A program made the translations under genes and the position numbers. Shown piece by piece: positions 10,246 through 20,887 of a DNA stretch of 54,838 nucleotides. Position 1 is the first letter of the stretch; every line of letters starts with the position of its first letter. This DNA is from Symbiodinium natans. Lineage: Eukaryota > Sar > Dinophyceae > Suessiales > Symbiodiniaceae. The notes under the pieces were generated by a model. That model was not told the origin of the DNA, searched no databases, and saw only the letters and a list, made by a program, of their open reading frames with translations. The DNA lies in NCBI GenBank assembly GCA_905221605.1, contig CAJNDS010002147.1, positions 519,141-573,978 of the forward strand. Reading direction: 5' to 3'.

Positions 10246-10949
10246 CTAAACCCTCAACGGTTTAGGGTTTATGTTTTAGGGTTTAGGGTTTAGGGTTTAG
10301 GCGGCCCTTAGAAACAACAGGGGGCCCTAAACCCTAAGCCCGAAACCTACAAACCCGAAACTAAACCCTCCTTCAAGGGTTTAATTCATCTTAGGTTTGG
10401 GAGGAGTTTTGAAGACCCAAAGCGGTTAGGGTTTCGGGTTCAGGGGCTTCATGGGTAAGTCAAGGTAGGGTGATACGTAGTGTAAACGATGGCAAGAACC
10501 TTGCTGGGGGGCTACTTATCCTACATTATTATGGGCCCTCTCCTTGTTAAGAACCTTATGTACAGGAATCTATAAGGGCCCCATACTTCGCACCCCTATA
10601 AACAGGGTTTAGGGTTTAGGGTTTAGGGTTTAGGGTTTAGGGTTTAGGGTTATGATACCAAGGGTTCATGGTTCCAACCTTAGAGTTGAGAGGGGGGGGG
10701 GGGGGTTGAATGGGGGGTAGGGGAAGCCTAGGGAACCTTAGGGAGTGGATACCGAACTCTATAAATCGGAACCTCTGAAACCACTTTTATCAGGCTTACT
10801 TCTCCCTAAGCAGCCTGGAACCCAGGGCGGATAGTATAGAAAGGAGGGTAGCCCTAAACCCTGAAACAGGGGGGCACAGTAGTAGGGAAACCCATGAGCT
10901 GCGCGTGTTGGAAGCAGCCCTAAACCCTAAACCCTAAACCCTAAACCCC
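10246..10949. other. Spacer rich in repeats
   Basis: Holds both telomeric orientations (10258-10300, 10322-10370, 10603-10650), an imperfect palindrome around GGGCCC (10530-10590), a 14-base G run (10693-10706) and a stretch resembling family M (10720-10760). A 19-base island near 10890 is too short to call. Confidence 0.4.
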
Positions 10950-12130
10950 CCAGCTCGCAGGGCCGTAGCGCGCCCTCCTCCCCAACGATGCGCGAGGAGG
11001 CGTGGGGGGGGGGGGGGACCTGTTGCCTCATGGCTCGTAGGGTCCCTAAACCCTAAACCCTAAGCGTAAAACCCTCAACCCTGCAAGTCAGATGCAAAAA
11101 CAAAACACCCCTAAACCCTTCTAACAAGCAGCTGAGCCAGCCTTCTGTGGCAGCCTTGGGTGGCTTAGGGTTTAGGGTTTAGGGTTTAGGGTTTAGGGTT
11201 TAGGGTTTAGGGTTTAGGGTTTAGGGTTTAGGGTTTAGGGTTGCAGAGAGAGAGTTCGTCAAAGACAGGCAGTGCAGCAGTCCTAGCCGTAAAAAAGGGT
11301 TTAGGGTTTAGGGTTTCGGCCCAAGTCTGACAAGAAGACCAGTTTGAAGGATATGGGTGGTTCGGGACGCGCACTTGGAGGTTCAGGGTGTAAGGGTTTA
11401 AGGTTTAGGGTTTAGGGTACAGATACGTAGGGCGACAAGTAGGGTATCACTATAGATAAGATAGATGATCTCCTTGTTTTGGGCAATTACTTCTTTTAAC
11501 CTGCTGAAAAGTACCCACGCACTGCCATGCACCTCCAGTCAGTGGTACCCTTCTTCCCCTTTGTTGGGGGTATGGCTTCCCTCACGAGCCCAATCAAGTA
11601 CGCAAGCAAGTTCAAGCAAGGGCACCCTTTGTGTAGTCTTAGGTAACTATAGGGACCATGTAGTGATTGGGAATGGTTGTAGTAACTTTTGTACGGTTGC
11701 AATCTTTGCTTCTCAGGACTCCTGATAGTTCTTAGACCCTAACCAGTCAACCCTAAACCCTAAACCCTAAACCCTAAACCCTAAACCCTAAACCCTAAAC
11801 CCACAACTTGACCCATGAGGGTGTGACGCGCCCGCAGGTGCAGTCGACGCCAGTCGTTCCGCAACTGCCCAGCTCGCGTGAAGAGAGAGCGCACGCTCCT
11901 GGCATGGTCTAGAGTGTCCTGTAGACACGGGTTTAGGGTTCAGGGTTTAGGGTTTAGGGTTTAGGGTTTAGGGTTTAGGGTTTAGGGTTCAGGGTTTAGG
12001 GGCTAGGGTCTAGGGTTTAGGGTTTAGGGTTTAGGGTTTAGGGTTTAGGGAACCTAAACCCCGAAATCCATGGCTGCAAGATGCCGTCCCGAGACCTTGG
12101 CACGTGAGACCTGTGCCAGGAGCTCGTACG
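10950..12130 (+). CDS. Exon islands, unidentified
   Basis: Candidate exons: 10965-11005 (RSAPSSPTMREEAW), 11131-11166 (QLSQPSVAALGG), 11245-11298 (AEREFVKDRQCSSPSRKK), 11320-11374 (RPKSDKKTSLKDMGG), 11812-11913 (VQSTPVVPQLPSSREER) and 12077-12127 (followed by the donor-like GTACGT). The basic, Ser/Pro-rich pieces would suit a linker or tail region. No family is recognised. A family B left arm (from 11375) has been replaced by TTTAGGG after 17 bases. Confidence 0.35.
11455..11740. other. Element-like spacer with a family A-type interior
   Basis: A 'GTGGTACCCTTCTTCCCC ... AAGGGCACCC' pair resembles the interior of family A, but clear termini and a target duplication are missing. The 86-codon frame here (11465-11725) has no coding character. 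Confidence 0.35.
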
Positions 12131-13028
12131 TAGCATTATTCTCGAGATCTGGGCCTCAAACTCTCTAAACCCTAAACCCTCAACCCAAAACCCTAAACCC
12201 TGGTGATCTTGAGGTTTAGGGTAAACTTCGGGTTCAGGGTTTAGGGTAAGGGTTTAGGGTTAGGGTTTAGGGCTCGTAGGGTTTAGGTTTAGGGTTTATT
12301 CTGCATACTCCCCCAAAGCCCGCGAGCTTCTGTTCCCCATTAGAGCCCTTGACACCCCGAGCTCTTGACACCCCTTTAGTAATCCATGTACCTTTGTACC
12401 AACCGTCGTCCTTAAGTAGACGGGATCCCTTAAATTGAGGAACTATACTGTCACGCATACACTTGGTAGCCTAGTGGAACCCTTTTCCCATTGTGTTGGG
12501 AAAAGGTTCCCGTTTACAGTAACCAACCTATCATAACGTGGTTACTGGGCAACCACCTACATAACCTATGCGGCTCTATCCATGCTGTACGTACGCTTAG
12601 AGCGCCTACACCCGAAACCCGAAAACCCTAAACCCCAAACCCTGAACCCTAAACCCTAAACCCTAAACCCTAAACCGACCTCATCACATGGCGCGCCAAA
12701 GCAGGCCCAGGAAGTAGCTAGCGACCGGATGGGGGGGTTTTCGCTTCGGAGAACCGACGCGCTATAGTACCCCCCCCAATGGTGAGTTCCGATGCCTGCC
12801 TCAAGGTTCTAAGCAGGGGTTTGGGGTTTAGGGTTTAGGGTTTGGGGTTTAGGGTTTAGGGTTTGGGGATTAGGGTTTATAAGCTTTGGGTCTTGGGGTT
12901 TTGGAGCTTTTATAAAGGCTTGGGGTTTGGAGGTCTAGGTCCTGAAGGAATATGCCTAAAGTCAAAATTGGTATTCGAGTACGCCCCCAGGCACTAATTT
13001 GTTTCGGGCTTAAGGGTTTTGAGATCAT
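12130..13028. other. Spacer before the 13-18 kb gene
   Basis: Apart from introner A copy 2, it contains telomeric arrays in both orientations (12165-12300, 12604-12675, 12818-12880) and a weak island at 12693-12740 (APKQAQEVASDRMG). Nothing else is supported. Confidence 0.4.
12462..12557 (+). mobile_element. Introner family A, copy 2 (target duplication TACA)
   Basis: The left end CTTGGTAGCCTAGTGG is typical. The interior has ACCCTTTTCCC against GGGAAAAGGTT, and the right end is decayed (GGGCAACCACC). Perfect TACA repeats flank it at 12458-12461 and 12558-12561. No flanking coding frame is evident. Confidence 0.7.
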
Positions 13029-13290
13029 ACTTGCATGTTCATGGGTCCTTACTAGTGGGGCTAGAAGTGGGGTAACTATGGCTATCACCGTACATATGGT
13101 ACTCATCATTTATATCCCTACTTCTGAGTACCCCATGAACCTGCAAAAAAAAACATGTGCTGAAATCATGAGATCATACTTGCAGGTTCGCGGGTCCTTA
13201 TAAGTGACCTTACCTATGGTACTCGCAACTTATGACCCTACTTCTAAGTACCCATGAACATGCACCAAAAAGAAAAAACTATGCTGAGAT
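13029..13290 (+). mobile_element. Two tandem family B palindromes
   Basis: Copy one is 13029-13145 and copy two 13178-13264. Both start ACTTGCA and end TGCA followed by an A-rich run. The phrase GAGATCAT or GCTGAAATCAT occurs before copy one, between the copies and after copy two. An element together with its flank thus appears to have been duplicated in tandem just upstream of an exon (13279). Confidence 0.8.
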
Positions 13291-16200
13291 CATCTCCTTC
13301 ACGCTTATGGAGACCAGGTATCGGGCTCCCTCGCCTTCTGAATGTGCGCCTTTCGGCCCTCTCGCATTCTACCATGTAGCCCCTAAACCCTAAACCCTAA
13401 ACCCTAAACCCTAAACCCCCGATGGCTGAATGGCAGGATCCTGGTTGTACCTATCTTCGGGGATGCTTGAAACTGCAAGGTATGCCTGCATTGCTACAGA
13501 ACCTTGGTGACGAAGTTATAAACCCAACAGGAGAGATTGAAACGGCAGGCCTGAACCCAAAAAACGCGCGGCCCTAGACCCTAAACTCTAGACCCTAGAC
13601 CCTAGACCCTAAACCCTATACCCTAAACCCTAAACCCTAAACCCTAAACCCTAAACTCACGAACCTCTGTTTCAAGAATTCAGGGACCGATGGTTTGGTC
13701 GCTCTCAGCTCAGAGATCTTCGGGTTTAGGGTTCCCAAAGAATTTTTGTAGGGGGGGGGGGGGTGGAACTCGTAGGAGGTGTTTAATCCACGAGACTCGG
13801 CTGATAGCGCTTGGCGTCGCGAGAGGGGCTGGAAAGGACATGCCGGGCCTGCAGCGCTTCTTTCATGGGCTTCCCTACTACCTCCCCTCTTTATTCTACC
13901 CCCCCCCCTAAGCCTAGGTTCCCCCTTAATTGTCCCTGAATAGCCTGAACATAGGGGGGGAACCAGGGGGGTAGTTGTATATGGGGGTAGTAGGGCAACC
14001 CATGATTCTGGGTGCTTCTTCCAGCCTGGTGCGTCGCGCACCGCGGGATTGACATGATTAAGCAGGTCGCCTCGCAGAATGGCGAGAACGAAACATGTGC
14101 GGGCGCAGTGGGCTTGTTTCTTCTACGGTCTCAGCAGTAGTGCAGGGCCCCCCATAGTAGAAGCCCAAAAGTTGGAAACTCAATAGCCTCAATCCCTAAG
14201 AGTAAAGTATAGGGAATCCCAGCACTATTTGTCCTTCAAAAGGTTCCCAACTTTTTGGGGTTTGCTGTAGTGCGAGTGTTGTTGTCCGTGTTGTCCATGG
14301 ACAGCTTGCCAGGCAGCCGTAACTCTCGAAGGGTCTTAGGCAAGGGTTGTGTCACGGTGCCCTGCATGCTGCCTGCCCTTCTACTTAAACCCACCCCCCT
14401 GCCTGAAGAAGAGGAAGCGTTGCTCTTATTTGGATCCCTTTTTTTGAACAGATAGAAATCCAGGTCGGACCGCAGCTGCGAATGAAATCAGACCTTACAC
14501 CCCACACCCCAATGCAAATCCCAAGCCCCAAACTGCCCTACGTAAGACCTTGAACCCTTAACCTTAGCAGGCAGTGGACCTACCATGATTGCCCTGAGTT
14601 GCCCTGCAAATCCACGAAAGGGCTCTTTAACGTAGGGTTTAGGGTTGATTGTTCAGTGTTGAGGGTAACAGGCAAACTACCACAGGAGCCCTGAAGCAAA
14701 AAGATGTTTTGCAGAACATCTTTTAGTAATCTTACTGTTTGTTGCAAAATAATCTGACTGGTGCAAAGTTATAGGGTTTAAGATTGATTCGTGTCCTTTG
14801 GCGGCCATGTCCCCGCGCGACGCGCGGAAGAACTTCGTGCAGGCCCTTGCCGCGGCACGGGGCCCCAGTCATTCGTTTGGGTTTAGGGTTTAGGGTTTAG
14901 GGTTTAGGGTATAGGGTTTAGGGTTTGGTGCAGAAGCATGGAACACGGGGGATCTCCGCGCCAGGTGTTTAGCGTTCAGGGTTCAGGGTTTAGGGCCCGG
15001 GGTGCGTGTTGGATCATAAGCAGCTGAGAAGGCACAAGGGCAGCGCAGTGTGGCCGAGTGAGTCGGACGCAAGCCACAGCAACCTGGGCCCTGAACCCTG
15101 AAACCCAAAACCTTAAACCCTACACCCTAAACCCTAAACCCTAAACCCTAAACCCTAAACCCTAAACCCAACCCTAACCCCTAAACCCTAAACCTTAAAC
15201 CACAAACCCCAAACCTTAAACTTCAGGGTTTGGCTCTTCCAATCGGGGGGGGGGGGGCGGGGGGGAACGACGTAACGAGAGTCTCGTCGGGAATGGGCAT
15301 CGGAGGCTTCACTTGGTATCAGTTGCAACCCAAGCACTTCGAGGGTTTAGGGTTTAGGGTTTAGGTTCAGGGTTTGGGGTTTAGGGTTAAGGGTTTAGGG
15401 TTTTTTTAGGCTTCAGGGTTTAGGGTTTAGGGTTTAGGGTTTAGGGTTTAGGGCAAAAACAGCCGAAACCCTGAAGCCCACAAGGTGGCCGACAAGCACG
15501 GCTTGGAGTTTTCGTCGCAGTCCCACGACTGGATCTTGCAGCTCAGAGACAAGGCCCGCAGCCGGGTTTGCCGGGTTAGGGTTTAGGGTTTAGGGTTTAG
15601 GGTTTAGGGTTTAGGGCTTAGGGTTTTGGGTTTCGGGTTTAGGGTTTAGGGTTTAATTGGGGTTTAGGGTTTAGGGTTCAGGGTAAGGAATGTGTACATG
15701 CGTGATGTCGCGTCACCGTCATGACGAGAATGTGATATATGCTTTTCTCATTCTTGCAAGTTCATGAACCCGTACTTTTCAGTAGGGTTATAAGTGGGTA
15801 GCTCTATGTTTATGACCTTACATCAACGTACTTGTAAACCTACTTTTAAGTACCCAAGAACCTTTGTATAGCCAGCCCCAACATCAACCCAGTTTTGGAG
15901 TTTTGCACGAGCGGTGTGAGAGTCCTGTCGTTTAAGGCTTTATTCGGAGGTTCGTGGGCACTTAGAAGAGTGTTATAGGCAGGGCAACTCTGGTTCTAAT
16001 CTTACTTAGGGTACGTACAACCCTTACTTGCAAGTACCCATGAACCTCCAAGTAAGGTTTCTTTGTCATAGTTGGGTAACATGTTACATATTCAAGGGTA
16101 CTTCAATAAGGAATAGAAATTTAACCTTTCAATGCTATCCGAACCATGACCTAGTGGGGTAGTTCTGGTTCTAATCTGACGCCAAGAAAGGTTTAGGGTT

Positions 16201-17896
16201 TCAACTCATGCGTCCTAAACCCTAAACCCGAAACCCTAAACCCTAAACCCTTGTGAACAAAACTCATGCATTCCAGTGATGCAGGCCACCGGCAAGCAGT
16301 GCTCTGTGTTTGGCTACACCTTCGACGTGAATCCCGTGCTGGCCTCGGGCTTGTTTCGTTGGCATGCCTGGCTGCCCAAGACCCATGGTTTGGGGTTTAG
16401 GGTTTAGGGTTTAGGGTTTAGGGTTTAGGGTTTAGGGTTCAGGGTTCAGGGTTCAGGGTTCAGGGTTCAGGGTTCAGGGTTCAGGGTTCAAGGTTCAGGG
16501 TTCAGGGTTTAGGGTTTAGGCTTCGACGGCATGGACTGTTTCAAGGGGGCCATCTTGTGTGCCACCACTCTGTCCCTTGGCCAAGCCCTAAACCCTCTTC
16601 ATGTAGCTTCCTTAACAGCTAAACCCTAAACCCTAAACCCTAAACCTTCAACCTGGCCATCGCCAGCTTTTTAAGGCGGCCGCCGTGGAGATTTGTGCGG
16701 CCCCCACCGCTGTGAAAATTGCGTCTTGGGTTTCGTGTCGTGGGCTTGGGGCCCTAAGCCCGCACAACCCAAACTCGAAACTTCACAAACCCCAAACGCA
16801 AAAAACCCAAAACCCCCAAACCCAAACCCTAAGGCCCTAAGCCCAAAACCTCGAGTTGTCGGAGCCCTGAACCTGAAACGTACGACCCCTAAACCCTAAA
16901 CCCTAAACCCTAAACCCTAAACCCTAAACTCCATAAGCAGAGGCGTGCTAAGAGAGAGTTTCACTGTACTGACAACCACAGACGTGGAGGGCCCATGTAG
17001 TCAGCCCCCCCCCCCCCCTGTTTCCAGACAGGGTTGGGAGTTCCTCAGGTCTGTTTGGTGTATACTGTTAGTCATCCTGCTTCGCGCGAAGACCGACCCT
17101 AACCTCTGCTCCTGGACCTAGTTTGCAGCTGTATGTTGGGTGTATATCGTTATCTAGCATGCTTTCGTGCTGGGTTCCGGTGGGCTCACTATCCAAGCCG
17201 AATGCGGACTTGATGCACTTGTGTTGACCTGTCACTGCACCACGCCTAGTTACTTTTTTTGGGTGGCAATGCGTGGGCGCTGGTAGTCCAACACGCTTGA
17301 GCTGCTTCCAATGCGTTGTAGCGAGCCGATGTGAAGACCTCTGGAGCCTTGCCTGCGCGTGCGCTAGTATGAGAGTCGAAACCCTAAATCCTAAACCCTA
17401 AATCCTAAACCCTGAACCCTAAACCCTAACCCCTAAACCCTAACCCCTAAACCCTGAAGCCTGAACCCTGAACCCTCAACCCTACACCCTAAACCCTAAA
17501 CCCTACCGAAACCCCCCCTGTGCAGCCCCCAGGCAAAGAAAAGGCAGCCACCTCGATGGTGTTGGAGAGCCACCAGGCGTCGGGCCCGGCAGGGCTTCGA
17601 AGGGCTTCAGCAGTATTAGGGTTTAGGGTCTATAGGGTTTAGGGTTTAGGGAGGCTTGGGGTTCTTTATAGCGTTTCGGGGTTTAGGGGTTTCAGGGTGT
17701 TGCAGTGTCGGTATTGGGTTTTGAGCTTTTTGGGTTTTGGGGTTTGATGTTTTTGCCAGGGCCTCGGCGCTTTTGGTCAAAGAAAGGACTCTTGCTATGC
17801 AGTGCTGTTTTGGCCGTCGCTGAGGTCGCGCACGTGCCTTGGCAGAAAAGATGGGGCGCTGGGGAGTCCTTTGCCTGCCGCAAGTTTGATGCCTAA
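13279..17896 (+). CDS. Long multi-exon gene, unidentified
   Basis: About 17 coding islands: 13279-13378, 13422-13570 (LLQNLGDEVINPTGEIETAG), 13780-13861 and 14010-14137 (fused in frame once introner M is removed: GLQRF then WVLLPAWCVAHRGIDMIKQV), 14271-14330, 14464-14541 (donor GTAAGA), 14571-14631 (WTYHDCPELPCKSTKGLFN), 14801-14878, 14924-14964, 15002-15092 (LDHKQLRRHKGSAVW), 15266-15340 (GMGIGGFTWYQLQPKHF), 15485-15565, 16277-16388 (QCSVFGYTFDVNPVLASG), 16520-16590, 16667-16729, 17533-17620 and 17760-17896 (ends TAA). Several edges carry canonical GT donors or CAG acceptors. No domain was recognised. The 3' limit is uncertain, and the last two islands may be a separate gene. Confidence 0.5.
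13862..14005 (+). mobile_element. Introner family M with target duplication TTCT
   Basis: The terminal inverted repeat is TCATGGGCTTCCCTACTAC against GTAGTAGGGCAACCCATGA. TTCT flanks it at 13858-13861 and 14006-14009. Deleting the element plus one TTCT joins two islands in the same frame, so it behaves as an intron. No choice of boundary inside the duplication gives GT-AG, GC-AG or GA-AG ends. Related sequence appears near 10720, 17980-18050 and 36890-36960. Confidence 0.8.
14137..14273 (+). repeat. Palindromic insert between 7-base direct repeats GTAGTGC
   Basis: GTAGTGC occurs at 14137-14143 and 14267-14273. Between them AAGCCCAAAAGTTGG pairs with CCAACTTTTTGGGGTTT. A GT-AG intron from 14137 to 14270 is possible and would use bases of both direct repeats. 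Confidence 0.6.
15752..16052 (+). mobile_element. Two family B palindromes
   Basis: One copy at about 15752-15868 (TTGCAAGTTCATGAACC ... CCAAGAACCTTTG) and a second at 15943-16052 (TTCGGAGGTTCGTGGG ... CCATGAACCTCCAAG). Both keep the inner pair around CTTACTTAGGGTAC. A decayed third piece follows to about 16190. All lie in one intron of the 13-18 kb gene. Confidence 0.75.
16930..17532. other. Intron or spacer with little recognisable content
   Basis: A possible exon at 16945-17000 (FTVLTTTDVEGPCS) runs into a C run at 17007-17020. From 17021 to 17380 I see no repeat family, no exon and no telomeric unit, the emptiest stretch in the window. Degenerate CCCTAAA resumes at 17381-17510. Confidence 0.4.
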
Positions 17897-18126
17897 ACCC
17901 TAAACGCGAAACCCTAAAGAGTAGAACCCTAGCAGGCTTGCAGGCGGGGGGTTCGGGGGGGGTAATGATACGATCCGAACTTCCCTAATACTCCCCACTA
18001 CTTCTTAAGGCTCCCTGAGCTTCCCTAAGTTAGCCCCCCATGAACCCTCCTTCCTCAGGACCCCAGCACAGACCCTCGACTCCTAGCGCAGAACCGCCAA
18101 ACCCTAAACCCTCAGGAGTCCGCAGG

Positions 18127-18365
18127 GCGGCGGAAAATACTTTTCAGGGCCCGCAGACCGAGAATGACCGAGATGCCCTGACCAACCCATAATCCTCAAC
18201 CCTAAGCCCCAAGCCATAAAGCAACATAAAGCAATCCTGAACCCCAAACCTCAAAGGCCAGAACGCCTGAAGCTTACTACAAGTAGCCCTTGAGTTTGCC
18301 GCGGAATCTTCCTGCTACATCATAGTCACATTAAAGTCCTAGTAATGAATTCAACCCCTCCCGCC

Positions 18366-18396
<31 letters not shown>

Positions 18397-19384
18397 AAAA
18401 AAGGCATACCGCTTGAAAAGCTAAGTTTTCCCTACACCCTACACCCTAAACCATAAGCCCGAAACCCGAAACCCTACTTACAAGTCCCCATGAACCTCCA
18501 CGTATAGTCTTCTGGTTCGGCCTCGCACTCTTTTCCGCAGCTGTCCGCTCCTGGGAAACAAACCGTTGAAGCATGCGATCCCTGCCTAAGGAAGGAAGGT
18601 TAGTAAGGTTAGGGTTTCCGCCCTAACCAAAAAACCTTAAACCCAAGACCCTAACCCCTAAACCCTAACCCTAAACCCTAAACCCTAGCCCTAAATCCGA
18701 AACCCAGAACCCCAAGATGTTTGAAAGTCTGCTCCTGAATCAAGCTGGCTTCTTGTGCTCCCGGAGCAGCCCAAAAGGCCCAGAGCTCCCATGAAACCCC
18801 AAACCTTCAGGGATTTGGGGTTTAGGGTTTAGGGTTTAGGGTTTAGGGTTTAGGGGCCTCCGAGACCTAAACCTGCCCGAAGCCCCGGAGGACTGGGGCT
18901 TGAGCTTGAAGGTAAAGGGCCCCTGAGCCTACTGGGAGGTTCATGGGTAGTTTAAGGTTTAGGGTTTAGGGTTTAGGGTGTAGGGTTTCGGGTTTAGGGC
19001 TTAGGGGTACTTAGAAGTAGGGCTCTGCGTAGGCGACTTTGGTTATATCCCTGTGCAGGGTATGAACCTTCAAGTAGACCCCGAAATCGACGGATGAAGC
19101 CAGGTCCCGCACCAGGTCTTCCTGAACCCCTCGAACCCCTTCACGGCGAACTACCTTCCCAGGGCTGGTGTGTGGGCCCAGGCCCGACTCTCAGTGGGTT
19201 TACGGTTTAGGGTTTAGGGTTGAGGGTTGAGGGTTTAGGGTTTAGGGTTTAGGGTTTAGGGAATGGGGCCTTGGTCTCGCACCCTCATCTGCTTGCTGCG
19301 TCCAGTCTCTCTTTTCGATTGGGCTCTCAAGAGAAGGTTCAGCACCTCCTTGGCAGATTTTGCCTCAACAACTTCTTTGACTAG
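18127..19384 (+). CDS. Small multi-exon gene, unidentified
   Basis: Islands: 18127-18192 (TFQGPQTENDRDALTN), 18513-18601 (SASHSFPQLSAPGKQTVE), 18716-18790 (MFESLLLNQAGFLCS), 18879-18911 (PEDWGLSLK before donor GTAAAG), 19105-19195 (FLNPSNPFTANYLPRAGVWA) and 19306-19384, a terminal exon after TCCAG reading LGSQEKVQHLLGRFCLNNF and ending TAG. It ends only 146 bases before the ankyrin start, in the same direction, as in a head-to-tail gene row. No domain recognised. Confidence 0.45.
18365..18402. repeat. Poly-C followed by poly-A
   Basis: More than twenty C are followed by about sixteen A. It is the longest composite homopolymer in the window. Confidence 0.9.
18932..19074 (+). mobile_element. 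Family B palindrome split by a telomeric array
   Basis: The left arm GGGAGGTTCATGGGTAG breaks at 18950 into TTTAGGG units (to about 19010). The element then resumes with GGGGTACTTAGAAGTAGG and ends TATGAACCTTCAAG. The array sits inside the left arm. Confidence 0.75.
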
Positions 19385-19529
19385 ATAGCTCACATGGTGT
19401 TCGCCCAGATACAGTCTTTAAACTGCTAAGCTGCACGTCTATAGATACTTCTGTAGGGAAGCCCTGCAAGTCCCCTAAACCCTAAACCCTAAGCCCCAAA
19501 CCCCAAACCCCAAACCCCAAAACTCCCCC

Positions 19530-20887
19530 ATGCTGTGCGTTTGGAGCGTCTCCGGGCAAGAGCTGGCCGCTGCGCCCTCGGGCGTCACGTTCAAAGACGT
19601 GATCGACTTGAAGTGCCACTTGCGAAGCCAGCATGGCTTCCCAGTCTGCCTTCAACAGCTTCTGCAGGCTGGCCGCTGCTTGGGGGATTTTGATCCTCTA
19701 GTCGGGCCCGTTGACCTGCAGCTGGTACTGTTATCTGCCCTCAGCTCGGAGCAGATGCCTCAGGCTGAGCGTGAGTTTTTGGAGTATGCCGTCGACACAG
19801 GCCATGTGGACGTGGGCCGCGCTCTGCTGGCGGCTGGTGTCGACAAGAACTTGCAAGACGTGACCGAGACTGCTCTCATGCGCGCGTGCTCCAAGGGCCA
19901 CGTGGACATCGTACGTTTGCTGCTGGATGCTGGGGCTGACGCAAGCTTGCAGGATCGATCCGCTGGCCGCTCCGCCCTCATGCGCGCATCTTCAAAGGGC
20001 CACGCCGAGATTGTGCGGTTGCTGCTGGACACTGCTGCCAACACAAACTTGAGGGACGATGTCGGCGGGACCGCTCTCATTCGTGCATCTTGCCATGGCC
20101 ACTTCGAGATTGTCCGTTTGTTGTTGGGCGCGGGTGCGAATATAAACTTGCAGGAGATGGACGGCGAGGCAGCTCTCATGTACGCATCCTACCAGGGCCA
20201 CGTCGAGATTGTACGTTTGCTGCTGGACGCGGGTGCGGACCAGAACTTGCAAGGGAACTATGGCGAGGACGCTCTAATGCGCGCGTCTTCCGAGGGCCAG
20301 GTCGAGATCGTACACTTGCTGCTGGAGGCTGGCGCCAACAAGAACCTTGGGGACCCAAATGAGCCGTAAAATTGGGTCATATACCCTATACTACTATACT
20401 TCCTAGTAAGGTATATGAGCCATGAACCCTTTTTAGGGTTCATTTCCCGAGGAACTTGCAGGACCAGCAGGCCATGTCCAGTCTCATGCACGCCTCTTCG
20501 AGGGGCCACGCCGAGATTGTGCGTCTGCTGGTGGATGCTGCTGCCGACAAGAACCCTGGTAGCTGAGTGGGTGCCCTCTTCGCCCTTTTTGGGGGCACGT
20601 ATGGGTTCCCTCATACAAGTAACAAGTACTTAATTACTTAAGACCCAAAAAGGGTTCCCTCACTACAATAGGGTTATGGGTTTCCCTCATACATGTACTT
20701 AAGACTCCCAAAAAGGGTACCCTTGTTACAATATGGGCTACCGAGGAGCTTGCAGGACTGGGATGGCAAGACCGCTCTCATGCACGCAGCTTCCGAGGGC
20801 CACGCCGAGATAGTGCATCTGCTGAGGGATGAGGCGCCAGGTCACCGGGATCCCTTGCTTGAAGCCGTGCGCCCTGAGGACAGCTAA
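19530..20887 (+). CDS. Ubiquitin-like/ankyrin-repeat protein, three exons
   Basis: Exons 19530-20341, 20452-20550 and 20746-20887 join to 350 residues. Residues 1-75 (MLCVWSVSGQELAA ... VDLQLVLLSALS) are the ubiquitin-like start seen on many dinoflagellate ankyrin proteins. About eight ankyrin repeats of 33 residues follow, each with the ALMRAS..GH.EIVRLLL core, the last ending near residue 335. Ankyrin stacks bind partner proteins; the partner is unknown. Both introns are palindromic elements beginning with GA and ending with AG, each between GAAC or GAGC repeats. Exon 2 is exactly 99 bases, one ankyrin repeat. The uninterrupted frame to 20369 ends at a TAA inside the first intron, so a single-exon call would lose the last two repeats. 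The start follows CCCCAAA repeats and is the first in-frame Met. Confidence 0.93.
20346..20451 (+). mobile_element. Introner family E, copy 1 (ankyrin intron 1; GAAC duplication)
   Basis: Between GAAC at 20342-20345 and GAAC at 20452-20455. Termini CTTGGGGACCCAAATGAGCC and GGTTCATTTCCCGAG are inverted repeats. The interior (GGGTCATATACCCTATACTA) is shared with the copy at 36719-36830. The intron 20342-20451 has GA-AG ends, and its removal continues the ankyrin repeat (ANK, then NLQD). Confidence 0.9.
20555..20745 (+). mobile_element. Introner family A, copy 3 (ankyrin intron 2), internally duplicated
   Basis: It starts CCTGGTAGCTGAGTGGG and ends TGGGCTACCGAG, flanked by GAAC (20551-20554) and GAGC (20746-20749). 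The interior carries two tandem versions of a roughly 85-base block, from TATGGGTTCCCTCATAC through CAAAAAGGGT to ACAATA. The intron 20551-20745 is GA-AG. Its removal restores the repeat DKSLQDWDGKTALMHA. Confidence 0.9.

Noticed and set aside
19760-20614. Minus-strand frames of 60-139 codons across the ankyrin gene
   Set aside because: Shadows of the repeated + strand ankyrin units; no consistent domain on the minus strand.
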